NCBI RefSeq assembly: GCF_000696185.1
Contig: NZ_KK853997.1
Coordinates: 7,041,383-7,105,382, forward strand
DNA from: Kitasatospora cheerisanensis KCTC 2395
GTDB taxonomy: Bacteria; Actinomycetota; Actinomycetes; Streptomycetales; Streptomycetaceae
Direction of reading: 5' to 3'
DNA: 64,000 nucleotides
Below the pieces are notes generated by a model, which was not told where the DNA came from, did not search any database, and saw only the letters and a list, made by a program, of their open reading frames with translations. The translations under genes were made by a program, and so were the position numbers. This document shows, piece after piece, positions 1-15,920 of the stretch. Each line of letters begins with the position of its first letter. The first letter of the stretch is position 1.

Positions 1-7337
<7,337 letters not shown>

Positions 7338-7351
7338 CCACCCGGAAAAAG

Positions 7352-7383
7352 CGGAAGACCCCAGGCGAACCTGGGGTCTTCCG
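7352..7383. terminator. Bidirectional hairpin between NRPS and tRNA-Leu
   Basis: A perfect 14-bp stem (cggaagaccccagg with its complement) closes a four-base cgaa loop. It sits 14 bases after the NRPS stop and three bases from the tRNA 3' end, between convergent genes, so it can serve both. Confidence 0.85.
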
Positions 7384-7385
7384 TC

Positions 7386-7473
7386 TGGTGTCCGAGGGGG
7401 GACTTGAACCCCCACGCCCGATAAAGGGCACTAGCACCTCAAGCTAGCGCGTCTGCCATTCCGCCACCCGGAC
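7386..7473 (-). tRNA. tRNA-Leu (anticodon GAG)
   Basis: Read on the minus strand, the sequence folds as a class II tRNA. It has a 7-bp acceptor stem (GUCCGGG with CUCGGAC, one G-U), a D-arm with GCGGAAUGGCAGACGC, anticodon stem CUAGC/GCUAG with loop UUGAGGU, a long variable arm around GUGCCCUUUAUCGGGCGU, and T-loop GGUUCAAGUCC. CCA is encoded at 7386-7388. The anticodon GAG reads CUC/CUU, abundant leucine codons in this genome. Confidence 0.95.
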
Positions 7474-7719
7474 CGGGTGTCGTCTTTGCGGGTCGTTGTC
7501 CCGCGCTGACATGGACAACAGTAGCAAAGATCGCCTGCGAGTCCCAAAACCGGGGGCGTCGGGGAGGGTGCGGCTTCGAAACCGGGGGGTGTCGGGTACC
7601 CGCGCCCTTGGGGTGCGGCGGGCGCTGGGGGAGGATGGCGGAATGGCGCCCGCGGCCCCGGCCGGCCGGGGCGGCGCGGACCGCAGCCGCGCCGGGCGGG
7701 CCGAGACTAGGTGGGAGCG

Positions 7720-9042
7720 ATGAGTGTGGGCACCGAGCACCGGGTGACAGCCGAGTCGGAGGTCGCCGAGATCTGCCGCGACCTGATCCGCATCGACACC
7801 AGCAACTACGGCGACGGCTCGGGCCCGGGGGAGCGGAAGGCGGCCGAGTACGTCGCCGAGCAGCTCGCCGAGTTCGGGCTGGAACCGCAGATCTTCGAAT
7901 CGGCGAAGGGCCGCGCCTCCACGGTGGTGCGGATCGAGGGCGAGGACCGCTCCCGCCCCGGACTGCTGATCCACGGCCACACCGACGTGGTGCCGGCCAA
8001 CGCCGATGACTGGACGGTGCACCCCTTCTCCGGGGAGATCACCGACGGCTGCGTCTGGGGCCGCGGCGCGGTCGACATGAAGGACATGGACGCGATGACC
8101 CTCGCGGTCGTCCGCGACCGGCTGCGCACCGGCCGCAAGCCCCCGCGCGACCTGGTGCTGGCCTTCCTCGCCGACGAGGAGGCCGGCGGCACCTACGGCG
8201 CCCGGTTCCTGGTGGACCGTCACCCCGAGCTGTTCGAGGGCGTCACCGAGGCGATCGGCGAGGTCGGCGGCTTCTCCTTCACCGTCAACGACCAGGCCCG
8301 GCTGTACCTGGTCGAGACGGCGGAGAAGGGCATGCACTGGATGCGCCTGACCGTCGAGGGCCGGGCAGGCCACGGCTCGATGGAGAACGACGACAACGCG
8401 ATCACCGAACTGTGCGAGGCGGTGGCCCGGCTCGGCCGGCACCAGTTCCCGCTGCGGATCACCAAGACCGTCCGGGCCTTCCTCGACGAGCTCTCCGACG
8501 CCCTCGGCGTCCGGCTCGACCCGGAGGACATGGACGAGACGCTCCGGGTGCTCGGCGGCATCGCCAAAATGATCGGCACCACCCTGCGCAACACCGCCCA
8601 GCCGACCATGCTCGGCGCCGGCTACAAGGTCAACGTGATCCCCGGCCAGGCCACCGCGCACGTGGACGGCCGCTTCCTGCCCGGCTACGAGGAGGAGTTC
8701 CTCGCCGAGCTGGACAGCGTGCTCGGCCCGCGCGTCAAGCGGGAGAGCCTGCACTACGACAAGGCGCTGGAGACCAGCTTCGACGGCGCCCTGGTCGAGG
8801 CCATGCAGACCGCGCTGCGCGCCGAGGACCCGATCGCCCGCGCCGTCCCCTACTGCCTGTCCGGCGGCACCGACGCCAAGTCCTTCCAGGACCTCGGCAT
8901 CCGCTGCTTCGGCTTCGCCCCGCTCCAGCTCCCGCCGGACCTGGACTTCGCCGGCATGTTCCACGGCGTGGACGAGCGGGTCCCGGTGGACGGCCTGAAG
9001 TTCGGCGTCCGGGTGCTCGACCGGTTCATCGACCTGGCCTGA
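7720..9042 (+). CDS. M20/M28-family zinc metallopeptidase
   Basis: 440 residues, start ATG with ggtggga just upstream. It is an ArgE/DapE/carboxypeptidase G2-like amidohydrolase. HGHTDVVPA supplies the first metal histidine and aspartate, WGRGAVDMKDMDA the bridging aspartate, and FLADEEAGG the catalytic glutamate pair. AGHGSM and the terminal FHGVDERVP supply further ligands. A dimerisation domain lies in the middle third, as is usual. It probably hydrolyses a small peptide or acylated amino acid in the cytoplasm; the substrate is not evident. It is transcribed alone, towards the chaplin genes but with a 215-base gap. Confidence 0.88.
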   Translation: MSVGTEHRVTAESEVAEICRDLIRIDTSNYGDGSGPGERKAAEYVAEQLAEFGLEPQIFESAKGRASTVVRIEGEDRSRPGLLIHGHTDVVPANADDWTVHPFSGEITDGCVWGRGAVDMKDMDAMTLAVVRDRLRTGRKPPRDLVLAFLADEEAGGTYGARFLVDRHPELFEGVTEAIGEVGGFSFTVNDQARLYLVETAEKGMHWMRLTVEGRAGHGSMENDDNAITELCEAVARLGRHQFPLRITKTVRAFLDELSDALGVRLDPEDMDETLRVLGGIAKMIGTTLRNTAQPTMLGAGYKVNVIPGQATAHVDGRFLPGYEEEFLAELDSVLGPRVKRESLHYDKALETSFDGALVEAMQTALRAEDPIARAVPYCLSGGTDAKSFQDLGIRCFGFAPLQLPPDLDFAGMFHGVDERVPVDGLKFGVRVLDRFIDLA

Positions 9043-9257
9043 CGCCGGATCCGGCGGCGGCGACGGCCGCGGCCGAGTGAGTATGAGAAACAGACCGGCA
9101 TCAAAGCTGGACAGCAGGAGAAATGGCGATCATCTGTTCGCTTGATCACTTCAACGGGTGAATGTCGGCCCGGCCCCGCATCCGCGGGCGCCGGGCCTTC
9201 GTTCATCCGTGTGCAGCCCGGGGGAACGGGCTGGAAACGACCAGGAGGAACAGACAG

Positions 9258-9494
9258 ATGAAGGCCAAGAAGATCGCTGCCGTTGCCGCCGCCACCGGTG
9301 GTCTGCTGCTCGCCGGCGCGGGCATCGCCTCGGCGCACGCGACCGCGGAGGGCGCCGCGGCCGGCTCCCCGGGCGTGCTCTCGGGCAACGTGGTCCAGAT
9401 CCCGGTGCACGTGCCGGTGAACGTCTGCGGCAACACCATCAGCGTGATCGGCCTGCTGAACCCGGCGTTCGGCAACAGCTGCGTGAACGCCTGA
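9258..9494 (+). CDS. chpH: Short chaplin (ChpH type)
   Basis: 78 residues with a textbook aggaggaa ribosome site upstream of ATG 9258. A Sec signal peptide runs to about ASAHA (residue 27). One chaplin domain follows: SPGVLSGNVVQIPVHVP, then VCGNTISVIGLLNPAFGNSC with the two conserved cysteines. Short chaplins assemble into amyloid fibrils on the cell surface and lower surface tension so that aerial hyphae can rise. The neighbouring long chaplin matches the chpH-chpC pairing of S. coelicolor (SCO1675/SCO1674, from memory), which is why I use the symbol. Confidence 0.92.
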   Translation: MKAKKIAAVAAATGGLLLAGAGIASAHATAEGAAAGSPGVLSGNVVQIPVHVPVNVCGNTISVIGLLNPAFGNSCVNA

Positions 9495-9509
9495 TCAACC
9501 CGGGCTCCC

Positions 9510-9541
9510 GCCCCCGCGCGTCCCTGCCGACGCGCGGGGGC
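9510..9541 (+). terminator. Hairpin after the short chaplin
   Basis: Stem gcccccgcgcgt pairs over 12 bp with its complement around an 8-base loop, 16 bases after the chaplin stop. No T-run follows, as is usual for actinomycete terminators. Confidence 0.75.
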
Positions 9542-9585
9542 GGACGCATGTCCGGAGGAATTCCCTTCCAGGCGGAACGACCGGT

Positions 9586-9619
9586 GGATTCCCGGGGGAT
9601 TCCCGGAGGGATTCCCGGG
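9586..9619. repeat. Three tandem copies of ggattcccgg-type unit
   Basis: The unit ggattcccgg recurs starting at 9586, 9597 and 9609 (periods 11 and 12) in the gap between the two chaplin genes. Each unit contains a short self-complementary core. The role is unknown; it may simply be low-complexity leader sequence. Confidence 0.5.
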
Positions 9620-9709
9620 GGTTTTCGGCGGGGCTCCCCGTGCGGGTGAACGTCGCGGTTCCCGGCATACGGCGAACCTCACCCGATCGGATGAACTGAC
9701 TGCATCCAG

Positions 9710-9737
9710 CTCAACCTTCATCATTCAACGTCGTTGA
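9710..9737 (+). promoter_or_regulatory. Candidate sigma-BldN promoter of the long chaplin
   Basis: CTCAAC at 9710-9715 and CGTTGA at 9732-9737 are separated by 16 bases. The known BldN consensus in Streptomyces is CGTAAC, 16 bases, CGTTGA: the -10 matches 6/6 and the -35 matches 4/6. It lies 130 bases before the chpC start, which fits the known control of chaplins by BldN. Confidence 0.6.
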
Positions 9738-9866
9738 AGGTAGTGCTGCCGCAAATGCGGCACGGAATTCCGACTATCGGACCGATGAACGGTTCCGGCG
9801 GATGGAATTCGGAAGTCGCCGGATGTCGGTTCATCAGTCCACCGGACAAGAAAACAAGGGGAGTCA

Positions 9867-10757
9867 ATGCGACAGGTCGCCAGGAAAGGCCTCCTCACGG
9901 CCATGGCCACCGGCAGCGTGCTGGCCTCGACCGCGGGCTACGCCTACGCCACCGCCGACGCGCAGGGCGTGGCCGCCAACTCGCCGGGCGTCGCCTCGGG
10001 GAACGCGGTGCAGGTCCCCGTGGAGCTCCCCGTGAACGCGTGCGGCAACACCATCAACGTGATCGGCCTGCTCAACCCGGCGTACGGCAACGACTGCTCG
10101 AACAGCAGCCCGGCCGCCCACCACGGCAGCACCGCCGGCTCGGGCACCAGCGGCTCCGGCTCCCAGGGCTCCGGCACCCACGGCGGCTCCGGCGCCAACG
10201 GCGGCTCCGGCTCCGAGGGTTCGGGCACCGGCGGCTGGGGCGGCCCGGGCGGCTCCACGCTCCCCACCGGATCCACCGGTTCGGGCGACACCAAGTCCGG
10301 CCCGCCGGCCGGGACGGGCGCCACGGCGACCGGCACCACCAGCAACTCGCCGGGCGTGCTCTCCGGCAACCAGGCGCAGGTGCCGGTCTCCGCCCCGATC
10401 AACGCGTGCGGCAACTCGGTCAACGTGGTGGGCGTCGGCAACCCGGCGTTCGGCAACGAGTGCGCCAACCTCCCGGCGCCCGAGCAGCCCCCGACGCCGC
10501 CGTGCACCGGTGAGGAGTGCCCGCCGGTCGTCCCGCCGACCACGCCGCCCACCACCCCGCCCACGACGCCGCCGACCACCCCGCCCGGCAAGGTCGTCGT
10601 CCCGCCGCCGCCGGCCGAGGTCCGGGGCGTGCACGGCGAGCAGCAGCTGGCCTCCACCGGTGCGTCCGGCCTGGAGGTGCTGGCCCCCGCCGGCTTCCTG
10701 ATGCTGCTCGCGGGCGGCGTGCTGTACCGCCGCTCCCGCGCCGCCGGCCGGCACTGA
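9867..10757 (+). CDS. chpC: Long chaplin with two chaplin domains and sortase signal (ChpC type)
   Basis: 296 residues, ATG preceded by aagggga. The order is: signal peptide (to about residue 30), chaplin domain 1 (SPGVASGNAVQVPVELP ... NPAYGNDC), a Gly/Ser-rich linker of about 80 residues, and chaplin domain 2 (SPGVLSGNQAQVPVSAP ... NPAFGNEC). A Pro/Thr wall-spanning stalk with PTTPPTTPP repeats follows, then LASTG, a hydrophobic segment and RRSRAAGRH. LAxTG is the variant recognised by class E sortases in Streptomyces. The protein should be anchored covalently to peptidoglycan and help display the short chaplins. Which long chaplin it corresponds to (ChpA, B or C) is inferred from the neighbouring short chaplin. 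Confidence 0.92.
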   Translation: MRQVARKGLLTAMATGSVLASTAGYAYATADAQGVAANSPGVASGNAVQVPVELPVNACGNTINVIGLLNPAYGNDCSNSSPAAHHGSTAGSGTSGSGSQGSGTHGGSGANGGSGSEGSGTGGWGGPGGSTLPTGSTGSGDTKSGPPAGTGATATGTTSNSPGVLSGNQAQVPVSAPINACGNSVNVVGVGNPAFGNECANLPAPEQPPTPPCTGEECPPVVPPTTPPTTPPTTPPTTPPGKVVVPPPPAEVRGVHGEQQLASTGASGLEVLAPAGFLMLLAGGVLYRRSRAAGRH

Positions 10758-10817
10758 CCCCGGCGCCCGGGGCGGCCGCGGCTCCGGGACACCGGGGTCC
10801 GCGGCACCCGGCGGAGA

Positions 10818-10877
10818 AACGCCCGCGCCCGGGCGCCCCCTCGCGCGACGCGAAGGGGCGGCCCGGGCGCGGGCGTT
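10818..10877. terminator. Long convergent hairpin between chpC and the DUF5703 gene
   Basis: An outer 17-bp stem (aacgcccgcgcccgggc, 10818-10834, with 10861-10877) encloses an inner stem of about 11 bp with one mismatch. It lies between two genes that converge and ends five bases before the DUF5703 stop codon, so it can terminate both. Confidence 0.8.
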
Positions 10878-10882
10878 GCGCG

Positions 10883-11095
10883 CTACCAGGTGGAACGGAC
10901 CTGCCGGATGATGCGCCGCTTCAGTCGGACCGTCCGGCTGCCGTCCGGGTACAGCCGGAGCCGGTCGAGCTCCCAGTGCCCGTACTCGGCGTGGTCGGTG
11001 AGGAGTTGGCGCGCGGCGTTGCGGGAGGTGCCGCGCGGCAGGCGAAGCGACTGGTACTCGTACTCCGGAAGCCGAACCGGTTTGGTAGGGATCAA
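10883..11095 (-). CDS. DUF5703 family small protein
   Basis: 70 residues. The conserved core EYEYQSLRLPRGTSR ... LLTDHAEYGHWELDRLRLYPDG followed by VRLKRRIIRQVR is the signature of DUF5703 proteins of Streptomyces. It is basic at the C-terminus with no signal or membrane segment. Function is unknown. Start chosen at ATG 11095, preceded on the minus strand by gaggagagacc. It stands alone, convergent with the long chaplin gene. Confidence 0.85.
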   Translation of the reverse strand: MIPTKPVRLPEYEYQSLRLPRGTSRNAARQLLTDHAEYGHWELDRLRLYPDGSRTVRLKRRIIRQVRSTW

Positions 11096-11466
11096 GGTCT
11101 CTCCTCCGCTGCTGTGCTGCCTGCAAGCCTACGGCGCGCCGCCGGCCGGCGGCCGGCCCGGGTACGGTCCGCCCCAGGTGGCGGGACGAGCCTCGCCCCG
11201 CCCGGAGCTGACCGTCAATCAGTTTTCCCTTCCGATACGGATACCCGCCCCCGGCCGCGCCGATGCGCGTGCCGCGAACGCGCCGCCGACCCGGGGCGCG
11301 GGCCGCCGGGGTGCGGAGCCTGCCGGAACCGCCGCCCGCGGGCCCGCCAAAACGGCGGTGACAGAAGGGTGCGGAACGGACATCCAGGGTGAACTTGCCC
11401 GGTTTTCCCGGCCGGAGGTGACAACCGCTGTGCGTGTCGTCGCCAGGTGGGGATAGCGTCTGCACC
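11096..11466. other. Intergenic region, 371 bases
   Basis: This gap lies between two divergent genes and must hold the promoters of both. I see no hairpin, repeat or open frame with convincing codon bias. The bases gatagcgt just before the ATG at 11467 could be a -10 element for a leaderless transcript, but no -35 at proper distance stands out. Confidence 0.5.
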
Positions 11467-12069
11467 ATGTCTGATGCCGCGCAGCTGACCATCACCGAGG
11501 TACGGGCCGCCGCCGAGGCGGTCAAGGCCGCCATTGACCGCCACCTGCAGGCGGTTTCCAGCTCCACCGAGCCCGGCGATCCGGTCGTCGTCCACGCGTA
11601 CGAGGAGCTCGCGGCGGCCGCCATCGCCTACGACCAGATCCTCTACGAGGTCTACGACGAGGTCACCCCCTTTGAGATTCCGGGCGACGATTCCGGGACG
11701 GGCTACCAGGGGCCCGAACAGCCCGAGGCGATCAGCGTGCTGATCCGCCGCGACTACCTGGTCGCCGACCCGAAGCGCCTGCGTGCCCAGGCCGAACGGG
11801 TCGACGACACGCTCACCCCCGGCGGGGGCGGCGAGGCCGAGGTGACCGCGGCGATCGGCGTGCTGTTCGGCGAGTACGAGCCCGACGAGATCGCCGCCCG
11901 GGCCGAGGAGTTCGGCCTGGAGGAGGGCGACTCCACGCTGTGGGTGTCGGCCACCGAGCCCGCCGAGCCCGGCGAGTGGCTGCCCGAGCCGTTCGACGGC
12001 GCCGACCCGGAGCTGCTGATCTGCCGCTTCGACGTCAGCGAGGTCTACGACGACGAGCTCGACGACTGA
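11467..12069 (+). CDS. Conserved hypothetical acidic protein
   Basis: 200 residues, very acidic, with no signal peptide or membrane segment. It opens with a helical stretch (ITEVRAAAEAVKAAIDRHL), has a mid-part rich in Glu/Pro, and ends VSEVYDDELDD. I recognise it only as a protein conserved in Streptomyces with no assigned function. The only start supported by reading frame and codon bias is ATG 11467. The near absence of a ribosome site suggests leaderless translation. Confidence 0.75.
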   Translation: MSDAAQLTITEVRAAAEAVKAAIDRHLQAVSSSTEPGDPVVVHAYEELAAAAIAYDQILYEVYDEVTPFEIPGDDSGTGYQGPEQPEAISVLIRRDYLVADPKRLRAQAERVDDTLTPGGGGEAEVTAAIGVLFGEYEPDEIAARAEEFGLEEGDSTLWVSATEPAEPGEWLPEPFDGADPELLICRFDVSEVYDDELDD

Positions 12070-12200
12070 CGACACGTGGCAGCACCCCCGAAGGGCCCGG
12101 GACGGATCGCCGTCCCGGGCCCTTCGGCGTGCCGGGCGCTTCGTCGTGCCGGGCCCTTCGGTGTGCCGTGTGCCGCGGCCTCTGGTCGGCCGCTGGTCGG

Positions 12201-14234
12201 CTACTGGTCGGTGAGGACCGACCGCAGGCGGGTGGTGCGGGCCGCCGCGGGGCGCTCGGCGACCGCCTGGGCGAGCGCCGGGCCCGCCGCGTGCACCACC
12301 GACAGGTGCCGCTCGGCCCGGCCGAACGCCGCGTACACCCACTGCCTGGTCAGCTGCCCGGCCGCGTCCTCCGGCAGCACCACGATCGCCGCGGGCCAGC
12401 GCCGGCCGACCGCCTGATGGGCCGTCACCGCCCAGCCGTGGCGCAGCTTGCCGGCCTGCTGCGGGGAGAGCGTGAGCCGGCCGCCGTCGGCCAGCTCCAG
12501 GTGCAGGCCGGCGGCGTCGCCGTCCAGCACCCGCGCGGGCAGGTTGACGCCCAGCGCGGGGGAGTGCACCACCCGGTCGCCCGGGTCGAAGCCGCCGAAC
12601 CGGCCCGGGCCGGGGTTCAGCTTGGCCTTCGCGGCGGCGTTCAGCGCCCGCGTGCCGGCCGGGCCGGCGTGGCCCGGGGTGATCAGCACGGTCTGCTCGG
12701 ACGGGATCGACAGGGCGCGCGGAATGGAGTCGGTGAGCAGCTGCACCGCGCGGTGCACGGCCTCGCCGCCGTCCTTGGCGGTGAGGATCACCACCTCCTT
12801 GTCGGGGGCGTCCACCGGCTGGAGCTCGCCGATGCCGATGCCCGACACCAGCTCGCCGATCGGCCCGAAGTCCGGGGTGCGGGACGCCACCGCCGGGCAC
12901 GCCCTGGCGGCCAGCAGGTCGGCGAAGAACCGGCCCGGACCGGCCGACCACAGGCCGCCCGGGTCGCCGGACAGCACCAGCCGGGTGCCGTCCGCGAGCG
13001 CCTCCAGCAGGGTGGCGGCGGTCTCCACGTCCAGCAGCGGGGCGTCCAGGACCACCAGGACGTCCAGCGGCAGGGTGCCGTCCACCGCGCGCGGCAGCTC
13101 GGCGCCGCTGCCGTACAGTAGCTCGGCCAGGGTGCCGATCCGGCCGGCGGCGGGGGAGCCGGCGGGCAGCAGCGCGGCCAGCGAGTCCCGGCCCTGGCCG
13201 GTCCAGGTCGCGGCCCAGACCCGCAGGCCGAGCCCGGCGGCGGCGTGCAGCAGCGCGGCCGGTTCGGCGCGGGCCGCCTCGCCGCCGGTGTGCAGCACCA
13301 GGCCGGACCCGGCGGCCGTGCGCACCAGCTCCTGCGCGGAGCGGGACGGCGCGGCCGCGGCCGCCGCCTCCCACGCCGCCGGGCCGGGCTGCACGGGCAC
13401 GGCCGGGGCCGCGGGCTCCGCCACAGCCTCGGCGGGCGACTCCGCCGCAGCCTCGGCGGGCGACTCCGCCGCGGCTTCGCCCGACGGGCCGTCAGCGGCC
13501 TCGTCGGACGGTTCGGCCGCGGCCTCGCCCGAGGGCTCCTCGGCGTCCTCGCCCGGGGTGAAGGTGGAGAGCAGCCGGACCAGGCCCTCGCCGAGGCTCT
13601 CCTCCGCGAGCGCGAGCCGCTCCAGCGCGAGCAGGGTGCGGACCGGCGGCTCCTCGTCCTCGTCGTGGCTGCCGGGCGGCATCGGCAGCTCCTCCTGGAA
13701 CGGCATCACCCGCCCGTCCACCAGCACCGCCTGGAGCGCGCCCGCCGGGTCCGGGACGTGCTGGGCGCGCAGCGCCTCGGAGACCTCGCCGAGCTCCTGC
13801 GCGGAGTGCCCGCGCAGCGCGGCCTGCTCCAGCAGCCACGCCACCAGCGCCTGGGCGCGGCGCGGGTCGCCCGGACCGGCCTCGGCGCCGAGCAGCCCGC
13901 GGGCGAAGCCGTCGGCGTGCTCGGGGCGGACGCCGGGCAGCGCGAGCACCGCCCACGGGTCCTCGCGCAGCAGCTCGGCCGCGCCCTCGCCGAGCTCGGC
14001 GACCGCCGCCGGGGCGAGCTGCGCGGGCGCGCCGCCGGCCGCCAGCACCTCGGCGACCGCGTCCAGCGCGGCCCTGCGCTGGGCGTCGGCGGACGGGCCG
14101 TCGGCGCGCGGCGCGGGGGCTGACTGGTCGTCGGCGCCGCTCTTGCCGACGGCCCGGATCGCTTCGGCGAGGGCGGCGACGGTACCGGCGTGCTGCTCGG
14201 CGGCCGGGGCCGGGCTCTCCTCGGGGGTGGTCAT
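12201..14234 (-). CDS. RecD2-like protein with degenerate helicase motifs
   Basis: 677 residues, start ATG 14234 behind gaaggag. The layout follows RecD2/TraA helicases: an N-terminal helix-hairpin-helix (WAVLALPGVRPEHADGFARG, residues ~140-160), a Glu/Ala-rich insert with AAESPAEA-like repeats (~255-310), two RecA-like domains, and a C-terminal UvrD-like part. The key residues are gone. Walker A reads LHTGGEAARAEP where RecD2 has TGGPGTGKTT. Walker B reads VVLDAPLLD where RecD2 has VDEAS. Motif III keeps GDPGGLWSAGPG. The last motif reads TAHQAVG instead of TVHKSQG. Flanking sequence aligns in one frame, so this is not a frameshift artefact. ATP hydrolysis looks impossible, so a structural or DNA-binding role is more likely. 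It follows the aldo/keto reductase gene by 28 bases and may be co-transcribed with it. Confidence 0.82.
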   Translation of the reverse strand: MTTPEESPAPAAEQHAGTVAALAEAIRAVGKSGADDQSAPAPRADGPSADAQRRAALDAVAEVLAAGGAPAQLAPAAVAELGEGAAELLREDPWAVLALPGVRPEHADGFARGLLGAEAGPGDPRRAQALVAWLLEQAALRGHSAQELGEVSEALRAQHVPDPAGALQAVLVDGRVMPFQEELPMPPGSHDEDEEPPVRTLLALERLALAEESLGEGLVRLLSTFTPGEDAEEPSGEAAAEPSDEAADGPSGEAAAESPAEAAAESPAEAVAEPAAPAVPVQPGPAAWEAAAAAAPSRSAQELVRTAAGSGLVLHTGGEAARAEPAALLHAAAGLGLRVWAATWTGQGRDSLAALLPAGSPAAGRIGTLAELLYGSGAELPRAVDGTLPLDVLVVLDAPLLDVETAATLLEALADGTRLVLSGDPGGLWSAGPGRFFADLLAARACPAVASRTPDFGPIGELVSGIGIGELQPVDAPDKEVVILTAKDGGEAVHRAVQLLTDSIPRALSIPSEQTVLITPGHAGPAGTRALNAAAKAKLNPGPGRFGGFDPGDRVVHSPALGVNLPARVLDGDAAGLHLELADGGRLTLSPQQAGKLRHGWAVTAHQAVGRRWPAAIVVLPEDAAGQLTRQWVYAAFGRAERHLSVVHAAGPALAQAVAERPAAARTTRLRSVLTDQ

Positions 14235-14262
14235 GCGGAAGGCTCCTTCAACGGGTGGGCGG

Positions 14263-15240
14263 CTACAGCTCCGTCCAGCCCTGGTCCGGGTAGCGGTGCA
14301 CCGGGGCCGAAACGTCGTCCAGGGCAGCGCGGATCTCACCCGGAAGCGTAAGGGCCTCCACCGACAGTGAGGACTGCAGCTGGGCGGCGGTGCGGGCGCC
14401 CAGCAGGGCGGCCGACACGCCGGGGCGGTCGCGCACCCAGGCGAGGGCGACCTTCAGCGGACTGGACGCCAGGCCGTCGGCGGCGGTGGCCAGCGCGTCC
14501 ACGATCCGCCGGGACGCCTCGCCCAGGTACGGCTTGACCGAGCCCGCCGGGTGCTGCGCGGCGCCGCGCGACTCCGGCGGCACGCCGTGCCGGTACTTGC
14601 CGGTCAGCACGCCCCGGCCCAGCGGCGAACAGGCCAGCAGCCCCACCCCGGCGTCGACCGCGGCGGGCAGCGCCTCGCGTTCGATGCCGCGCTGGAGCAG
14701 CGAGTACTCGAGCTGGACGGCCGCCAGCGGGGTCCGGCCGGGCGAAGCCTGCTGCCGGGCCGCGGACTTGGCGAGCTGCCAGCCGCTGTACTGGCACACC
14801 CCGACGTACCGGGCCCGGCCCGAGGAGACCGCCAGGTCGAGCGCGTGCAGGGTCTCCTCGGTGGGCGTGGCCGGGTCGTACGCGTGCACCTGCCACAGGT
14901 CGACGTGGTCGGTGCCGAGGCGGCGCAGCGAAGCGTCCAGGGCGTTCAGCAGATGGCCGCGGGAGGCGTCGGTGCGGGGCGAGCCGGGCAGTGCGCCGGC
15001 CTTGGTGGCGATGACCAGTTCGGAGCGCGGGATCAGACTGTCCGTCAGGCGCGACAGCAGGTACTCGGCGCCGCCGTCGGCGTACACGTCCGCGGTGTCG
15101 ACCAGCGTGCCGCCCGCGTCGACGAACGCCTTCAACTGCTCGGCGGCCTCGTGCTCGTCGGTGTCCCGGCCCCAGGTGAGGGTGCCCAGGCCGAGCCGGG
15201 AGACCCGCAGGCCGGTGCGGCCGAGCAGTCGCTGTTCCAT
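14263..15240 (-). CDS. Aldo/keto reductase
   Basis: 325 residues, ATG 15240 preceded by cggagggtgcg. It is a TIM-barrel NADPH-dependent reductase. RLGLGTLTWG opens the barrel and DTADVYADGGAE carries the catalytic Asp/Tyr. IATKAG has the lysine and DLWQVHAYDP the histidine. SPLGRGVLTGKY and LLGARTAAQL match the cofactor-binding end. The physiological substrate cannot be told from sequence. It is first in a probable two-gene unit with the RecD-like gene. Confidence 0.88.
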   Translation of the reverse strand: MEQRLLGRTGLRVSRLGLGTLTWGRDTDEHEAAEQLKAFVDAGGTLVDTADVYADGGAEYLLSRLTDSLIPRSELVIATKAGALPGSPRTDASRGHLLNALDASLRRLGTDHVDLWQVHAYDPATPTEETLHALDLAVSSGRARYVGVCQYSGWQLAKSAARQQASPGRTPLAAVQLEYSLLQRGIEREALPAAVDAGVGLLACSPLGRGVLTGKYRHGVPPESRGAAQHPAGSVKPYLGEASRRIVDALATAADGLASSPLKVALAWVRDRPGVSAALLGARTAAQLQSSLSVEALTLPGEIRAALDDVSAPVHRYPDQGWTEL

Positions 15241-15415
15241 CGCACCCTCCGTCAACCGCGCTGCGCCGCCGCACGACGGCGCAGGTCGGGGGCGGTGCGC
15301 CCCCACGTGGAGCGAGAGTAGCGGCGAAACCGTTTGTTGCCCGGAACGACCCGCCCGGCCGATGCCGTCCGCGGGAACGGGGGTACGGGGGAACGGGGAC
15401 CGGCGGCAGGTCGGC

Positions 15416-15808
15416 TCAGCAGTACGTCTCGATGAAGAGCAGGACGCGGCCCGCGTCGTCGGTGAACTCGAACGCCGCGTACGAGGTGCGGGTGGCGGCG
15501 CCGTAGCCGGCCCGGGCCGCCAGCCAGGCGGCCGGGCGCTCCTCGTCCGGGAGGACGCGCGGCAGCCAGCGCTCGGAGCGGTCGTCCCACTCCACGTCCA
15601 TGGTCATCCGGTCCGCGGTGACGGCCAGCCGCTTGGCGCGCCGGACGTCCAGCGGCCCGCGGGCGAGGCGCCAGTGGCAGCCGTCGGCGTCGGTGAACCC
15701 GCCGTCGCCGAGGGGCGTGCCGTGGAAGCGGACCGGCTCGTCCTCCGGCGGCGCGGGCATGGCAGCGACAAGGTCGGCGAAGGTGCTGGAGGGACGTTTC
15801 CTGGCCAT
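15416..15808 (-). CDS. Conserved hypothetical protein
   Basis: 130 residues, start ATG 15808. There is no signal peptide or membrane segment. It is rich in aromatic residues and arginine, with segments DGCHWRLARGPLDVRRAKRL and YAAFEFTDDAGRVLLFIETYC. I recognise no domain. It stands alone, divergent from the LLM oxidoreductase gene. Codon bias supports it as real. Confidence 0.7.
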   Translation of the reverse strand: MARKRPSSTFADLVAAMPAPPEDEPVRFHGTPLGDGGFTDADGCHWRLARGPLDVRRAKRLAVTADRMTMDVEWDDRSERWLPRVLPDEERPAAWLAARAGYGAATRTSYAAFEFTDDAGRVLLFIETYC

Positions 15809-15920
15809 CCGGGCAGTATCTCGGAGCAGGGGTGCGGACGGCGCGGCTACCGGTCAGTAGCATGACGCTGGACGCGGGGGCCACTCCCGCCGCACCACCC
15901 GACTGGAAGGCTGTGGGCAC

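Noticed and set aside
9043-9257. Possible BldN site before the short chaplin
   Set aside because: Words such as gcttga and gggtga occur, but no matching -35 lies 16 bases upstream.
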